From the NCBI GenBank assembly GCA_003956705.1, contig QZCP01000083.1, positions 10,395 through 74,394 of the forward strand: a stretch of 64,000 bases of DNA, given 5' to 3'. Positions 15,946 through 25,381 of this stretch are shown piece after piece. The DNA comes from Brevipalpus yothersi. Taxonomy: Eukaryota; Arthropoda; Arachnida; Trombidiformes; Tenuipalpidae. The first letter of the stretch is position 1; every line of letters starts with the position of its first letter. The position numbers were made by a program, and so were the translations under genes. The notes under the pieces were generated by a model. That model was not told the origin of the DNA. It made no database searches and worked only from the letters and a program-made list of their open reading frames with translations.

Positions 15946-16307
15946 AGAAGGAACGTTTCACTATGAGATGTTAGCTTCGATAAGTATCTGAAATATATAC
16001 CGTGTATATCATCATTTAATGCTTGAGTACAGTGTGTGCAAGAGTACTGTTGGCATTCAATTTGGAATTATTGTTTCCGAATATCATTACCAAGCTTATC
16101 ATTTGGTGTGAGGACTTGGACAAACACTATCGACACACGATGATGTTGATGAACATTACAATAGCTTTTGGATTCCATGACAAACAAATCGGATTTATGT
16201 TCTATTACTGTGTCCATACAAACAATCACGTTTACATGCCGACACATACACTCACTCACAAGCTTAACTTTGATTTTTTTCGGAACTTCTTTCTAGGCAA
16301 ACTTATT

Positions 16308-16364
<57 letters not shown>

Positions 16365-18789
16365 CTAAGCAACCGAGCTCATTCCTATGAGTTGGGAGAG
16401 AAAAAGAGAATGATTCGTTCCTCCTCCTCATGATATTATTATTGAACTAATGGACTGACCTTTGACACGATGAACACTAGAGAGAGAGAAAAGGTATATC
16501 AGAAGGTGGAAAGGGAGAGAAGAGAAGAGAATACTTAGAACGAAAAAGAACTCAAAAATCGTGTGAGTATTTGGAAATTATGAGCACGAAATCTCTTCAT
16601 CAGGCCCAAATAAATTTGAAATTTTTTTCTCAATGGAAATAACTTCAAAATGAGAGGAGACTAGAGGAGAGATGCTCGTTTAATATCGTTCTCGAGCTCT
16701 TGCCTAACTTCGGAGGCACGAAAATTTAAGCGTGAAGATCAATTATAAGGGAAGAGAGAAAGGAACTTTTGTGAATTGGTTGGGAATTGAGGTTGGAATA
16801 TTCTTGATCCGGATTCTTGTTTAAGAAAAATTTCGCTCATATTAACTAACCGAATTTGCTTCTGGTTATGATGATGATAAGGACAATCAAAATAAATTCA
16901 GATGATTCGGGCGTACAACGTGAGAGAGTATGCAAGAGATACATTCAAAGTGATGAATACACGAAATTGTACATCAGCTTGAAGGTGTATCAAATTATTC
17001 GCACTAAATTTGTCCTCAAGATTTTTTCGAAATCAAAGGAGAAGTTCACATTGAAATTGAATAGATCAAATCTATTTTCCCATAAAAATAGGGTCAAATG
17101 CTTTTTTCAATGCCGTTCGCAAAATCTAGCAACTTCATATGAGAATCCATATCCGTTTGTAGGCATTAGATAATAATAAGTTTCTCTCTCTCTCTCTCTC
17201 ACAGATATTTGTTAATCTTCCCGTCGGAAGTAACCGTTATCATTTGCCGAGGGATAGTATCACTTCGTTTGCTTGCTCATCAACAATCTGCTGAAACTAT
17301 TGATACAATGATTTGATCACGAAAAATAACATTAAATTACATCTGCCTGGAATCTTCAACAACAGATTGTAAACTGAAATCAGATTCAATAGAAGATTTA
17401 TGTGAGTGATGATATATCTGGATCTGAAAGTTTTATATTTCAGTTCATGATCGGAAACATTGAATGGATAACTTTGAGTTTTCTTGCAAAAGTATTCCTT
17501 ACCTACCATGTGTCAAGAGGATTCAGGAACTTGTCCAAAAAAATGGTGTCAAAACTGAGATCATTAAAAAGTTGGTCAAAGTAGGTGCACAGTGATGTAA
17601 AGTTAAAGGATGTGTGTGAAAAGTGATTGAGAAGTGATCAAAGGATGAATAACAATAATAATAATGTGAAACAAGGTAAAGAAGAAGCTGGGAATTGGAA
17701 AATAAAAGCCATCATTATCAAAAATCGAAGGATCATATTTCTATTTATTTATAGTTAGAATGTTGAATTTCATGATGTAGATAGAGAATAAGAAGAAACT
17801 GATCATCAGTGAGATTAGTATCATTTGTAGAATCATCATCTTTTCTCAATTTTGTTCTCTCTCTCTTCTCATCAGATGTTGCTAGAAAGAGGAAAGAGAG
17901 AGAAGAGAGAGAGAGAGAAAGATGGATAAAGCTAAGGGATGAAGTAAATGATGCGGCCTGTCAGGATGCGACCCTGATAGGGGTCTGGATGATGGACAGT
18001 GGAAGATGATGATCATTTTTTGTTGAAAAAGAATGACTGATCAAGCTACCTGGAAGATGTATAGCAACATGTTAAACATCATCAACAGGATAGAATGAAG
18101 AGAGAACAGATAATGTTGAGAACGAAGTATAGTCCAAAAATTGAAATACAAGAAGATGGAATCGAAATGAATGTTTTAAAAATTCAGCTACTCATCTATG
18201 CATGAAATATCAAGACTATCCCCATAAAGGATCCTGAATGTGTCACTTTGTTTCGATTTTGATGAAAAATTGATAGACTTTGCTGACATTTTGGTGCACA
18301 TGTGGAAGCTTGAGTTACTCTCGCATTTTCAATGATCAGCAGGATGAAAATTTTCTCTTCTCTAACATGAAATGAAAAAGGAATTGGATGGAACTGAAGT
18401 TTTTTAATCCATCCAACTTCCATCTCGAAAAGTCTCAATGAGCGAAATTAACTCTCTTAAATGAGAATTTAAAATGATGGTCTATTCTCTTTGGTCGAAA
18501 AAGAAGAAAAAAAGAAGAGATTAGTTTAAAATGTCGAAATGTGAACAAAATCGGTTGAGAAAAGCTTAAGAATGGGGAAAAGGAGGAAGAAGAAGGGTAA
18601 GATGATGAAGAAAAAAATTTTGAAAAGCATGGATGCTGGATATAATTAGAAGATGGCTCATAAAAAGAAGAAGAAAAAAAAGAAGATTTTTCAGATAAGA
18701 TAAGTTTTTAGGATAAAATGGACACACAGATAGAAGATGGAATGGAAAGGGAACAGATAAAAAGGCAAGTTTTAGCTCTTTCAATGCTA

Positions 18790-18850
<61 letters not shown>

Positions 18851-19482
18851 TTATAATCATCACCATTGAAGGTAAAATTATAGACATAATAGGCACACTT
18901 TCAAGTGAGTTGAGGCCAAAGGCGAAAGATGGTCAGCAAGTAAGAAAAAACGGAACTTCTCTTCCTATTCTACCAATACGTATATACCTGTATATATCAG
19001 AGTATTCTCAGATGACCGAAATCGACAACAAAAGAGAGAGAGAAAGAAGCAAATTTTCAAGTGGTCAAAAGAAGAATAAGATGAACAAAAAACATAAGAT
19101 GCTAATCAAATTGAATCAAATTTGCCCGGTCAACATATTAGGAGGAGCAATACTTGGGATCGTTTAGCTTACCTGAGACCGGTTCTTGTGGTACAATTAA
19201 ATTTCGAAATCCATTGAATGATTTAACATCAGAACAATTCGGTTTCCCAAGTGAGTATGAGGAACGAGCATGTCGTTGTGATGATGGTGGTGGTGATGGT
19301 GATGGTGATGATTGAGAGAAATGAATTAATCTAGGGCCTCGATAATTGAGAGCTTCTGTCCGATATACACTGATCAAGATCAAAAATCCAGCAAATATTA
19401 CAAAGTGATGGCAATGATTACGATGATGATTACGATGATGATGGTGGTGGTGATTGGCAAATATTGTCAACGAAGCTCTCAT
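1..19482 (-). CDS. Glypican (Dally-like/GPC4-6 type), 5' part of gene
   Basis: This is a GPI-anchored heparan sulfate proteoglycan core protein, which modulates Wnt, Hedgehog and BMP ligands at the cell surface. The coding exons I can join are 19173-19482, 4028-4186, 3356-3747 and 323-619, with phases 1, 1, 0, 0 and GT-AG borders throughout. The rest, including the stalk and GPI signal, lies left of position 1. Glypican hallmarks are clear. A CSDVK...VPQEPVSG segment in exon 1 joins to a YCRRELTCC segment with a paired Cys in exon 2. Exon 3 carries the FTRTYGKRYE region. Exon 4 carries ISPTPQC, CQHCQGL, KPCRNLC and ERLE/FNIE-type motifs. The FNIE...PIDIRVSEAIMN block is closer to the GPC1/2/4/6 (Dlp) branch than to GPC3/5. 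The start used is the ATG at 19482. Residues 11-26 are a His-rich stretch directly before the hydrophobic core (about 28-39) of the signal peptide, which is unusual. Exon 1 is separated from exon 2 by a 15 kb intron. Family identity is sure; orthology to a single glypican is inferred. Confidence 0.9.
620..3355 (-). other. Glypican intron 3
   Basis: This 2.7 kb intron lies between the exons ending in NVTQ and beginning with ISPTPQC. It holds low-complexity sequence: a (TCA)n run at 842-870, pyrimidine-rich tracts around 1320-1480 and 1580-1780, and purine tracts around 1920-2030 and 2820-2940. The open frames here are low-complexity (poly-F/S/L on one strand, poly-E/R on the other). I see no gene. 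Confidence 0.7.
842..870. repeat. (ATC)n trinucleotide repeat
   Basis: About nine ATC/TCA units in glypican intron 3. The plus-strand frame reads as polyhistidine or polyisoleucine, but nothing supports translation. Confidence 0.9.
5097..5157. repeat. (GA)n microsatellite
   Basis: About 30 GA units inside glypican intron 1. Confidence 0.95.
5435..5463. repeat. Perfect 11-bp inverted repeat, 7-base loop
   Basis: Arms AAGAGCATCCA (5435-5445) and TGGATGCTCTT (5453-5463) flank CTTTTTA. It could form a short hairpin within intron 1. It is too short for a typical miRNA precursor and no function is assigned. Confidence 0.6.
9751..9773. repeat. Perfect 10-bp inverted repeat, 3-base loop
   Basis: ATTCCTTAAC, then CAA, then GTTAAGGAAT. 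A compact hairpin or dyad-symmetric site within glypican intron 1; function unknown. Confidence 0.6.
10507..10543. repeat. (GA)n microsatellite
   Basis: Continuous GA dinucleotides within glypican intron 1. Confidence 0.9.
13383..13448. repeat. (TC)n microsatellite, left side of gap
   Basis: A pure TC run that continues to the first N, so its true length is unknown. Confidence 0.95.
13449..13882. other. Assembly gap (434 N)
   Basis: A block of N flanked on both sides by pure (TC)n. The gap most simply represents a long unresolved TC array. Its N count may be an estimate. Open frames spanning it are artefacts. Confidence 0.98.
13883..13966. repeat. (TC)n microsatellite, right side of gap
   Basis: About 42 TC units directly after the N block, in the same phase class as the left flank. 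The two are probably one array. Confidence 0.95.
15884..15942. repeat. (GA)n microsatellite
   Basis: About 28 GA units in glypican intron 1, roughly 370 bases from a TC tract of opposite strand polarity at 16313. Confidence 0.9.
16313..16362. repeat. (TC)n microsatellite
   Basis: About 25 TC units in glypican intron 1. Opposite strand polarity to the GA tract at 15884-15942. Confidence 0.9.
18793..18848. repeat. (GA)n microsatellite
   Basis: About 28 GA units roughly 320 bases from the donor site of glypican exon 1, on the intron side. Confidence 0.9.
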
Positions 19483-19795
19483 TTTGGACACTCAAGCAAA
19501 TTGATTGCACGAGAAAAAAAAATTATTCCCTTCCAATATACAATTGCAATTGATATATATAAATATATGTGCTATATTCGCACGATTGTGGTACAATATC
19601 GTTTCAAGAGAGCCAATTTTGAATCATAATCAAGTATGCATATGAAATCAACTTGAACACAAATTTTGACACAAACCAGAGGAACTCTCGGTCATCACTT
19701 TTTTTGGCCTCAACAGTAGGACCGGAAAAGCATTAATCCTGCTGATTTTTGGGCCACAAGTATGCTTGCTTCCTCTGATCGAGAAAACACACTCA

Positions 19796-19834
<39 letters not shown>

Positions 19835-21156
19835 GACTTCACTTCGGCTTACTTGCTGCGGGCAAGTTGCACTGGAAAAAGAAAGTGAGTGAACACCAAT
19901 ACATCAGCACAAACAACTCATTTTCAAACATCCATGGAATAATTTTCAATTCAAACACTTGTATTCATCTTCACTTGGAGAGGGTGATGATCAATTGATG
20001 TGTATCAGAGTGGTACATCTAACTTCATCGACACCAAAGAGTAGAGCCACTCTTTGATCGGCACATTCAACTGAACAGTATCTCTCAGTCGGAAAAGTTT
20101 TTCTCTCTTTTTTTCGCTCCCTCATTTTTGCTCTCTCTCTCTCTCTCTCTTTCCGACTGATCGCAAGTGGCGCCAAGAAAAATGTTCTTCAGAACTTTTT
20201 AGGATTATTTCTTTTTCCGGATAAAAATCTGGAACCATATTATGACCTCAAGTCCGGTGATGCTCACTCTTCCCAGGGGAGTGAAGAAGAAAAAAGTTCA
20301 GTACTGCTCCCATGATGAGATTTTTATCGTCATACTTCATCTCTTTTTCTCGCTCTCCTCATCCATATGAGATATGAACGATGTCTCCATCAAGCTAAAG
20401 CTAAAGCTTCCAAATTCATTGCCACTTGCCATTCTGACTCTCTGCTCCTACCTGGATCTGTTGGATGATCTAAAATGATGATAAAAATCTTAAAATTATG
20501 CCATAAGACACCGTAAGAGAAGAGAGAGATGTAGTGAATAAATCAGGGCATAAAATGATAAAATATCATCTCATTTATCCGCTAAAAATTACTCCTGCAC
20601 GTCCATTGAAGGGCCTCACAATCTGAAAGCAATTTTTCGGAGATGATGAGGTCCATCTCTGATCAATCGAGTGTGTTTTCACACCCTTTTCTTCCCATCA
20701 TGATGCTCTCTCTTGCCATGAAAATAATCTTCTTTCGAACTCACTTATTCCAGTATGCAAGCTTAGAAGATCTTTCAGAAAATGCAAACATCAATCCCCT
20801 CAGAATGGTCATTTCAAGCTTCGAATCTGAGAAACAATGAGAAGTTGTGGTAGCAAAAATATTCTTCAATTTCTCTTTGAGGACATTAGAGATCAGAATT
20901 TGATAAAAGAGTTTATAGACTTGAAAAAATTTCTGTAAAAATCAGAAAAAACATGGTAAATTTGAAAACATAGTTGCTCATGAATCCCTGAGCATGCAAA
21001 CAGCTTTTGGTCCAAGAATTGGATTTGAAACTGGTGAAAATTAATGAAAATTAAATTAAACAATTGATAGAGGATTAGCTTCGAAAATTTAGGAGTTGTG
21101 ATGAATTTCTTACTGTTTTCCACCAAGACTACTACTGTAGTGACGAGATAAAATTA
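19483..21156. other. Glypican upstream region, no gene seen
   Basis: About 1.7 kb between the glypican start codon and the helicase fragment. It contains the CA repeat, short TC tracts and a GGCGCC site at about 20169. It must contain the glypican promoter and any 5' non-coding exon, but I cannot place a transcription start. Confidence 0.5.
19798..19833. repeat. (CA)n microsatellite
   Basis: About 18 CA units roughly 315 bases upstream of the glypican start codon, in the probable promoter/5'UTR region. Confidence 0.9.
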
Positions 21157-21369
21157 GCCTGTGGATAAGGCTTTCCTTATCGTTACATTTTCACTGAGAT
21201 CAGATAGAAGCTGAACTTCTGCACGACCCATAAAACCTTCCGATTGATCTCTAATGTCTCTAATATCTCTAGCTGAACACATTGATCGATATTGGATGAA
21301 ATTATCAGCACAGAATTGTTTCGGATAGCCAAATTCCATCCATTGGTTATAAACATTCAAAAGCATCAA
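21157..21369 (-). pseudogene. Fragment of DEAH-box spliceosomal helicase (DHX16/PRP2-like)
   Basis: About 70 codons read as LLNVYNQW, then a DNFIQYRSM segment, an ARDIRD repeat and a VTIRKALSTG end. This order matches the C-terminal helicase-associated region of DEAH splicing helicases (DHX8/15/16). In those, LLNVY-x2-W, ENF-x-Q-x-RS, RARDVREQ and RKAI-x-(S/A)G occur in that order. DHX16 is the closest in memory. The frame stops (TAA) immediately after the last motif, where the full protein continues for roughly another 100-150 residues, and I find no continuation in any frame down to about 20880. The ATP-binding and DEAH domains are absent. A duplicated IRD (DIRDIRD) also looks degenerate. 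Most likely a truncated duplicate or retro-fragment; a 3' exon of an unseen gene is less likely. Confidence 0.6.
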
Positions 21370-21476
21370 AGGTATCTAGTAAATGGTAATCTCGGACCAA
21401 TAAACAAAATGATGAAGTTTGTACCTTGAAATGATAAATAATTCAATCACGAATCGCAAAAATACAGTCTCACTGA

Positions 21477-22697
21477 TCATATGAATATCTGCCTATCTAT
21501 CAACCGATTACAAAAAGGAATAACCAATGAAGAAGTGCCAAAAAAGGAAATTAAACCAAAAAATATTGAAATTGGTAGAGCTGGCAAGGCTTTTTTGATG
21601 AAAGCGAGAAGCAATAAAGTCAAGCACAATCCTGTCACGATTGCAACAAAACAAGCCACAGTCAATCTCCAGTCGCCATAAGATGAAGCTTTACCCACTA
21701 GAAAACTGTAGAAAATGAAATCTCCTAGACCAATTTCGATATCATTTTCATCTTTTATGATAATCGCAGGATGATTCCGGCCACCAGAAAATTTCGAAAA
21801 AATCACTTGTTCAGATTCAGGAAAATAATGGGCTGCGTTCCATACTCGATGTCTTCTCCTTCTACAGTCAAACAGTTCTACCTCAATGTAGTCTATTTCG
21901 GTGTCTTGTTCGAGATTTTCTACATGAATCAAATCAGATTGCGTGCTGGTTGATCTGTCTCCATCAGCCAAGCAAACCATTGCAGAAGAATAGGTAAGAA
22001 ATGGAGAAAGTGATTCATTCCTTTTCTCAGCGGTTTTAACAAGCATTCGCAGTGGTCCTTTTGGACATAGGACAGCCACTAGATCCCATACAGATAAAAT
22101 TGCCAAGAAAACCCAACCAGTCCATTCGGGCATGTATTTGAGAAGTAGAAGAGCCATCAAAGTAGCGATGACCAAGGAGTATGCCTTATTTAACAGTAAA
22201 GGACCTTTCCAGTGGATGCTAATCATACCGAGTGTTCCGAAGTTCCAATTTAGCAAAGTTACGGTGATGATGTCCACAGGTAAATTGAAGGTCCTCAAAA
22301 TCACTGACATGTAAATATACATGAACACAAAGAGTAGCATGAAAGATCTCAAAATTGACCATCCATTGATGATCTTGATGAGTTTGTACTTGTAGAGAAA
22401 AACGAGAACAAACGTTATCACAACTATAACGGTGAGAAATATTCCAGAATTAGCAAAAGATTCCCAAATTATGGTGGGAGTGTCACCATTTTTAGAGTTG
22501 AATGGTACATATTCGGAACCGATAGATTTTTCGGTGAATTTAAAAAAGTTTACGGAAATAACAATGATCAGCATGGAAATAGACGTGGGAATGATAACAT
22601 TGATAACGTTCTGAGCTGCATATTTGAGCTTTTTCTCATCAAATGAGCTAGGTATGAAGATCAGAGGAGAAGAGTTAGTTACGGAGCTCTCAGCCAT
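21477..22697 (-). CDS. Presenilin, intronless copy A
   Basis: Presenilin is the catalytic aspartyl protease subunit of gamma-secretase, cleaving Notch and other type I membrane stubs within the membrane. This copy encodes 406 residues in one uninterrupted exon starting at the ATG at 22697. The nine-helix layout is recognisable. The catalytic sites are WD at residues 204-205, followed by LVAVLCPKGPLR, and GLGD at 323-326. The PALP motif needed for complex assembly is at 372-375. Vertebrate presenilins have Tyr, not Trp, before the first Asp. The N-terminal tail is short (about 30 residues) and the TM6-TM7 loop is short and divergent from copy B. All three functional motifs are intact and the frame is open, so it may be functional despite looking like the more derived paralogue. 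Confidence 0.92.
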   Translation of the reverse strand: MAESSVTNSSPLIFIPSSFDEKKLKYAAQNVINVIIPTSISMLIIVISVNFFKFTEKSIGSEYVPFNSKNGDTPTIIWESFANSGIFLTVIVVITFVLVFLYKYKLIKIINGWSILRSFMLLFVFMYIYMSVILRTFNLPVDIITVTLLNWNFGTLGMISIHWKGPLLLNKAYSLVIATLMALLLLKYMPEWTGWVFLAILSVWDLVAVLCPKGPLRMLVKTAEKRNESLSPFLTYSSAMVCLADGDRSTSTQSDLIHVENLEQDTEIDYIEVELFDCRRRRHRVWNAAHYFPESEQVIFSKFSGGRNHPAIIIKDENDIEIGLGDFIFYSFLVGKASSYGDWRLTVACFVAIVTGLCLTLLLLAFIKKALPALPISIFFGLISFFGTSSLVIPFCNRLIDRQIFI

Positions 22698-23841
22698 GTC
22701 ATAGAAGAGGAAATTAATTTACTAGGTAAAATTAGACAATGGCTCCCGTAATTGACAGTGTCGATGATTATCACTGATTTTGAATGATTACTCAAGCCTT
22801 TGGACCTTGACCGTTAATCCTAACCGTTTTATGAATTATAAAGCGCCACCAAAATAAACGGGATCTGCGCTAAAATGACATCGGAATTTGACATTTTTTC
22901 CCTCATACATGTGGAAATTCATGAGATAGAGTCAGAAATCGCGATTGTTTTACTCTCGAGCAAGCATGTGTGAATTTAATGAACTATTTGACATTTGGTG
23001 CGAAACAAAAGAACACACAAAAAAATCAACTGGTTGAAAAAAGATATTCTACCCAAGTATGGCAGAAAGGGTCTCCTCGTTAATCAAACAGATCATCAAA
23101 CAGAAGACCAAATGAGACTAGAAACGTAAAAATTAAAATATTCAAAATCATTTGGCCCAGTGATAGCCAAATTAAGATCGGATGGATATCGAGCGATTGT
23201 AACATCATGAGTCTGAGATCGTCATAATTATCAAATTGAGCTCGAAACTAGGAGATTATTAGCTAGACACAAAATCGATTCAACCAAAAATCAAAACTCA
23301 TCTTGTCAAATTTCTGAGACACGAAATTCTGACTTGCTCAAAATTTGGTCACCCAATCGACCAATGGCGTCTATAATTACCAATTTTCAATCTCAAATTT
23401 TAAGGATCCTTCCAACACTTATCAACTTAATTATGTCTTGAAGACCTGTTCTTTTGTTTCTTCAAGTCAGCTAATTAAAAAGAGTGTAGTTGTGGAAATC
23501 TTTCAATATTACTAAATATTATGAACTGAATTGGAGTCAGATAGAATTCACAGCAGCGTGGCAAACTTGTTGGGATTTTCATTTCATCTTCCTTCTTTCC
23601 GACCTCGATTCGAGCATGAAATTACAGTTTCAGTAGCGAACTGTCTCGACCACTCTAGTCAAAATCAGCAAGATGATATTATCAAAATCATCATTCAATC
23701 GTTATTCAGTATTTATTTAAGTAGAAAAACATAAACAATGGAGGGAGTAGTGAAAATTTCAACAGAAGTTGAAGAGAAATGAGAAGATCAATCACAAAGA
23801 AGCTCAAGGAGAGGTTGAGAAGAGAAAAAAATGGAAACCCT
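22698..23841. other. Intergenic, no gene seen
   Basis: About 1.1 kb of AT-rich sequence between presenilin copy A (start at 22697) and the 3' end of the small basic-protein gene. It must include the promoter of copy A. No repeat or coding exon is evident. Confidence 0.5.
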
Positions 23842-24763
23842 TCAACGTCGGACCCAACGCTCGTACATACACTGGTAACTGTGGAGAAAGAATTAAATAA
23901 TCAATAACATCAACCGGAAACAATCCATGTGATCAGCATCATGTTATGTTCAGGATCAACTTTATATCAAAATACAAATCTTACTTGTTAGCGAGTTGTT
24001 GAGGGGAGGAAGTTGAACGAGGATTGAACGGATAATTCTCACCCTGTAGCCCAAGAAACAAATCTCCGTTTATGTTGATGGATCCTCCTCTCAGGTTGTA
24101 AACAATTGGTCTGATCAGAAAGATGAACATATTGGATTGATAATAGTAACAACGAATCATCGTAACAATAGTTATATCTCAATATGATACTCACGTGGAA
24201 CAATTAGATCGTCCATAGTTTCCATCATCATGTGTCTCTTCACGATCATAATGGTACGAATTCGCTCTTGTTGCTTCTTGAGCAGCCTTTCTCACCCTAA
24301 AACAGCATGGATGAACATATTATTGGATATCTTAATGATGCCTATGGGAGCAAATATTGACCAATTATGAATGAACTTACCTTCTGGCGAATCGTCTTCT
24401 TGCCGAACGATTGTCTCTGTAAGGGTGTGGTACCCATCTTCGGCCACGAAAAGGAATGTCAGAACCATATCCAAAAAGCCGATCAGCAGCATGAGGTCTG
24501 TTCGTATTCTGTTTTACCTCCATGTTTGGCCTACCAACGGGAAAAACAAAAAATAAAGCTTTCCAGCCAAATCCAATTAAATCCCTTTATAAATACCTCT
24601 CAGGATTATAGCCACTAAGAATCGGCTTAAGTAAATCAACAAATTTGGGTAAATTTTCGAATGGCATTGTTTTCATTAACATCTCAACACTCTGACCAAG
24701 CATTGGATCATGACTTGTACAGTGATTTATAACCGCAGCTTTCACTTCATGTTCAAGCTCCAT
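23842..24763 (-). CDS. Unrecognised small basic protein, five exons
   Basis: I do not recognise this protein. Five exons join in one frame with GT-AG borders: 24597-24763, 24381-24530, 24195-24296, 23985-24110 and 23842-23878, predicting 193 residues. An alternative end without the last splice stops at a TAA just after LANK (about 23983). Residues 1-55 look like a compact acidic helical region (MELEHEVKAAV..., ending at LLKPILSGYNPE). The middle (about 85-115) is very Arg-rich, with FRGRRW, SARRRFARR and VRKAA. The C-terminal part contains a GGSININGD segment. There is no signal peptide or membrane helix. The phases (2, 2, 2, 2) are consistent through four short introns, which supports a real gene. 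A perfect palindromic E2F-type site lies about 257 bases upstream. The Arg-rich centre suggests nucleic-acid binding, but that is inference only. Confidence 0.6.
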
Positions 24764-24938
24764 TATAATCCAAGAATACTGTCAACCGTATGCATACACA
24801 ATGAGCAACAGGTAATGATAAACGAATCAAAAATATGTGTATTATTAAGTTAGTATTAAATTAAATCGAACTAGCAATTACAAAATTGTAAGGATACGTC
24901 AATCAAACCACACGGTAAAAGGAATGTAAACAAGTGTC

Positions 24939-24963
24939 CAATAGTATTGATTCAATACTATTG
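24939..24963. promoter_or_regulatory. 25-bp near-perfect palindrome upstream of small gene
   Basis: CAATAGTATTGA, one T, then TCAATACTATTG: twelve paired bases each side of a single central base. It lies about 176 bases upstream of the start codon of the small basic-protein gene. It may be a dyad binding site or a chance AT-rich palindrome; no factor is assigned. Confidence 0.45.
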
Positions 24964-25019
24964 AACATGCTGACGAGCTGTGTGTATGTGTGACTCACAA
25001 GTACGAAAAGGCCACTTTT

Positions 25020-25033
25020 TTTTGGCGCCAAAA
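25020..25033. promoter_or_regulatory. Perfect palindromic E2F-type site
   Basis: TTTTGGCGCCAAAA is a perfect 14-bp palindrome that contains the TTTSGCGC consensus for E2F/DP on both strands. It lies about 257 bases upstream of the unknown small gene (minus strand) and about 350 bases beyond the 3' end of the first receptor gene, so the small gene is the natural target. An E2F gene is also present in this window. Binding is not shown. Confidence 0.5.
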
Positions 25034-25381
25034 TGAGCCTTAATATTGAACGCCATCTACTATTTGAGCTCAAAGAGGTGAAATTTTTGAGATTCCTAAG
25101 ATTTTGGGTATTTTAGGTATTGTATACTTCAGCTTGGAGTCGTAAACGTTTAAATAAATTGTGAATTTTTTGGCTTTTTTCATCATTGAAATTTTACGTT
25201 GAATCTAGAAAATGATCAGGAATTGTATTCTGATGTGAGATAATCTTTAAAAATTTAATAATTAATGGTAGATTTTGAAGAATTGAGGATTTGTAATCTA
25301 TTGGATTTCAGAGTCATTAACGTCGAGTGATTATTGGGACTGGGCAATTCAGTAGTGAGAATTTTTTTTACGATCTAATCG

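Larger units (their letters stand above)
4187..19172 (-). other. Glypican intron 1 (15 kb)
   Basis: This is a very long first intron in a region where most introns are 60-900 bases. It contains no recognisable coding gene. It is dominated by (GA)n/(TC)n microsatellites, short CA repeats and AT-rich sequence, with one assembly gap. A large first intron after the signal-peptide exon is common in glypican genes and may hold enhancers, but no specific element is demonstrable. One 102-codon ATG-started frame at 16868-17173 has ordinary composition but no family resemblance. Confidence 0.7.

Noticed and set aside
16023..16433. 136-codon frame in glypican intron 1.
   Set aside because: Its end is the TC microsatellite read as Ser-Leu repeat, and the first part has no recognisable motif. 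I see no splice or conservation support.
20893..21126. Continuation of the DEAH helicase fragment.
   Set aside because: None of the three minus-strand frames shows the expected GYF...HPSS-type motifs after the fragment's stop.
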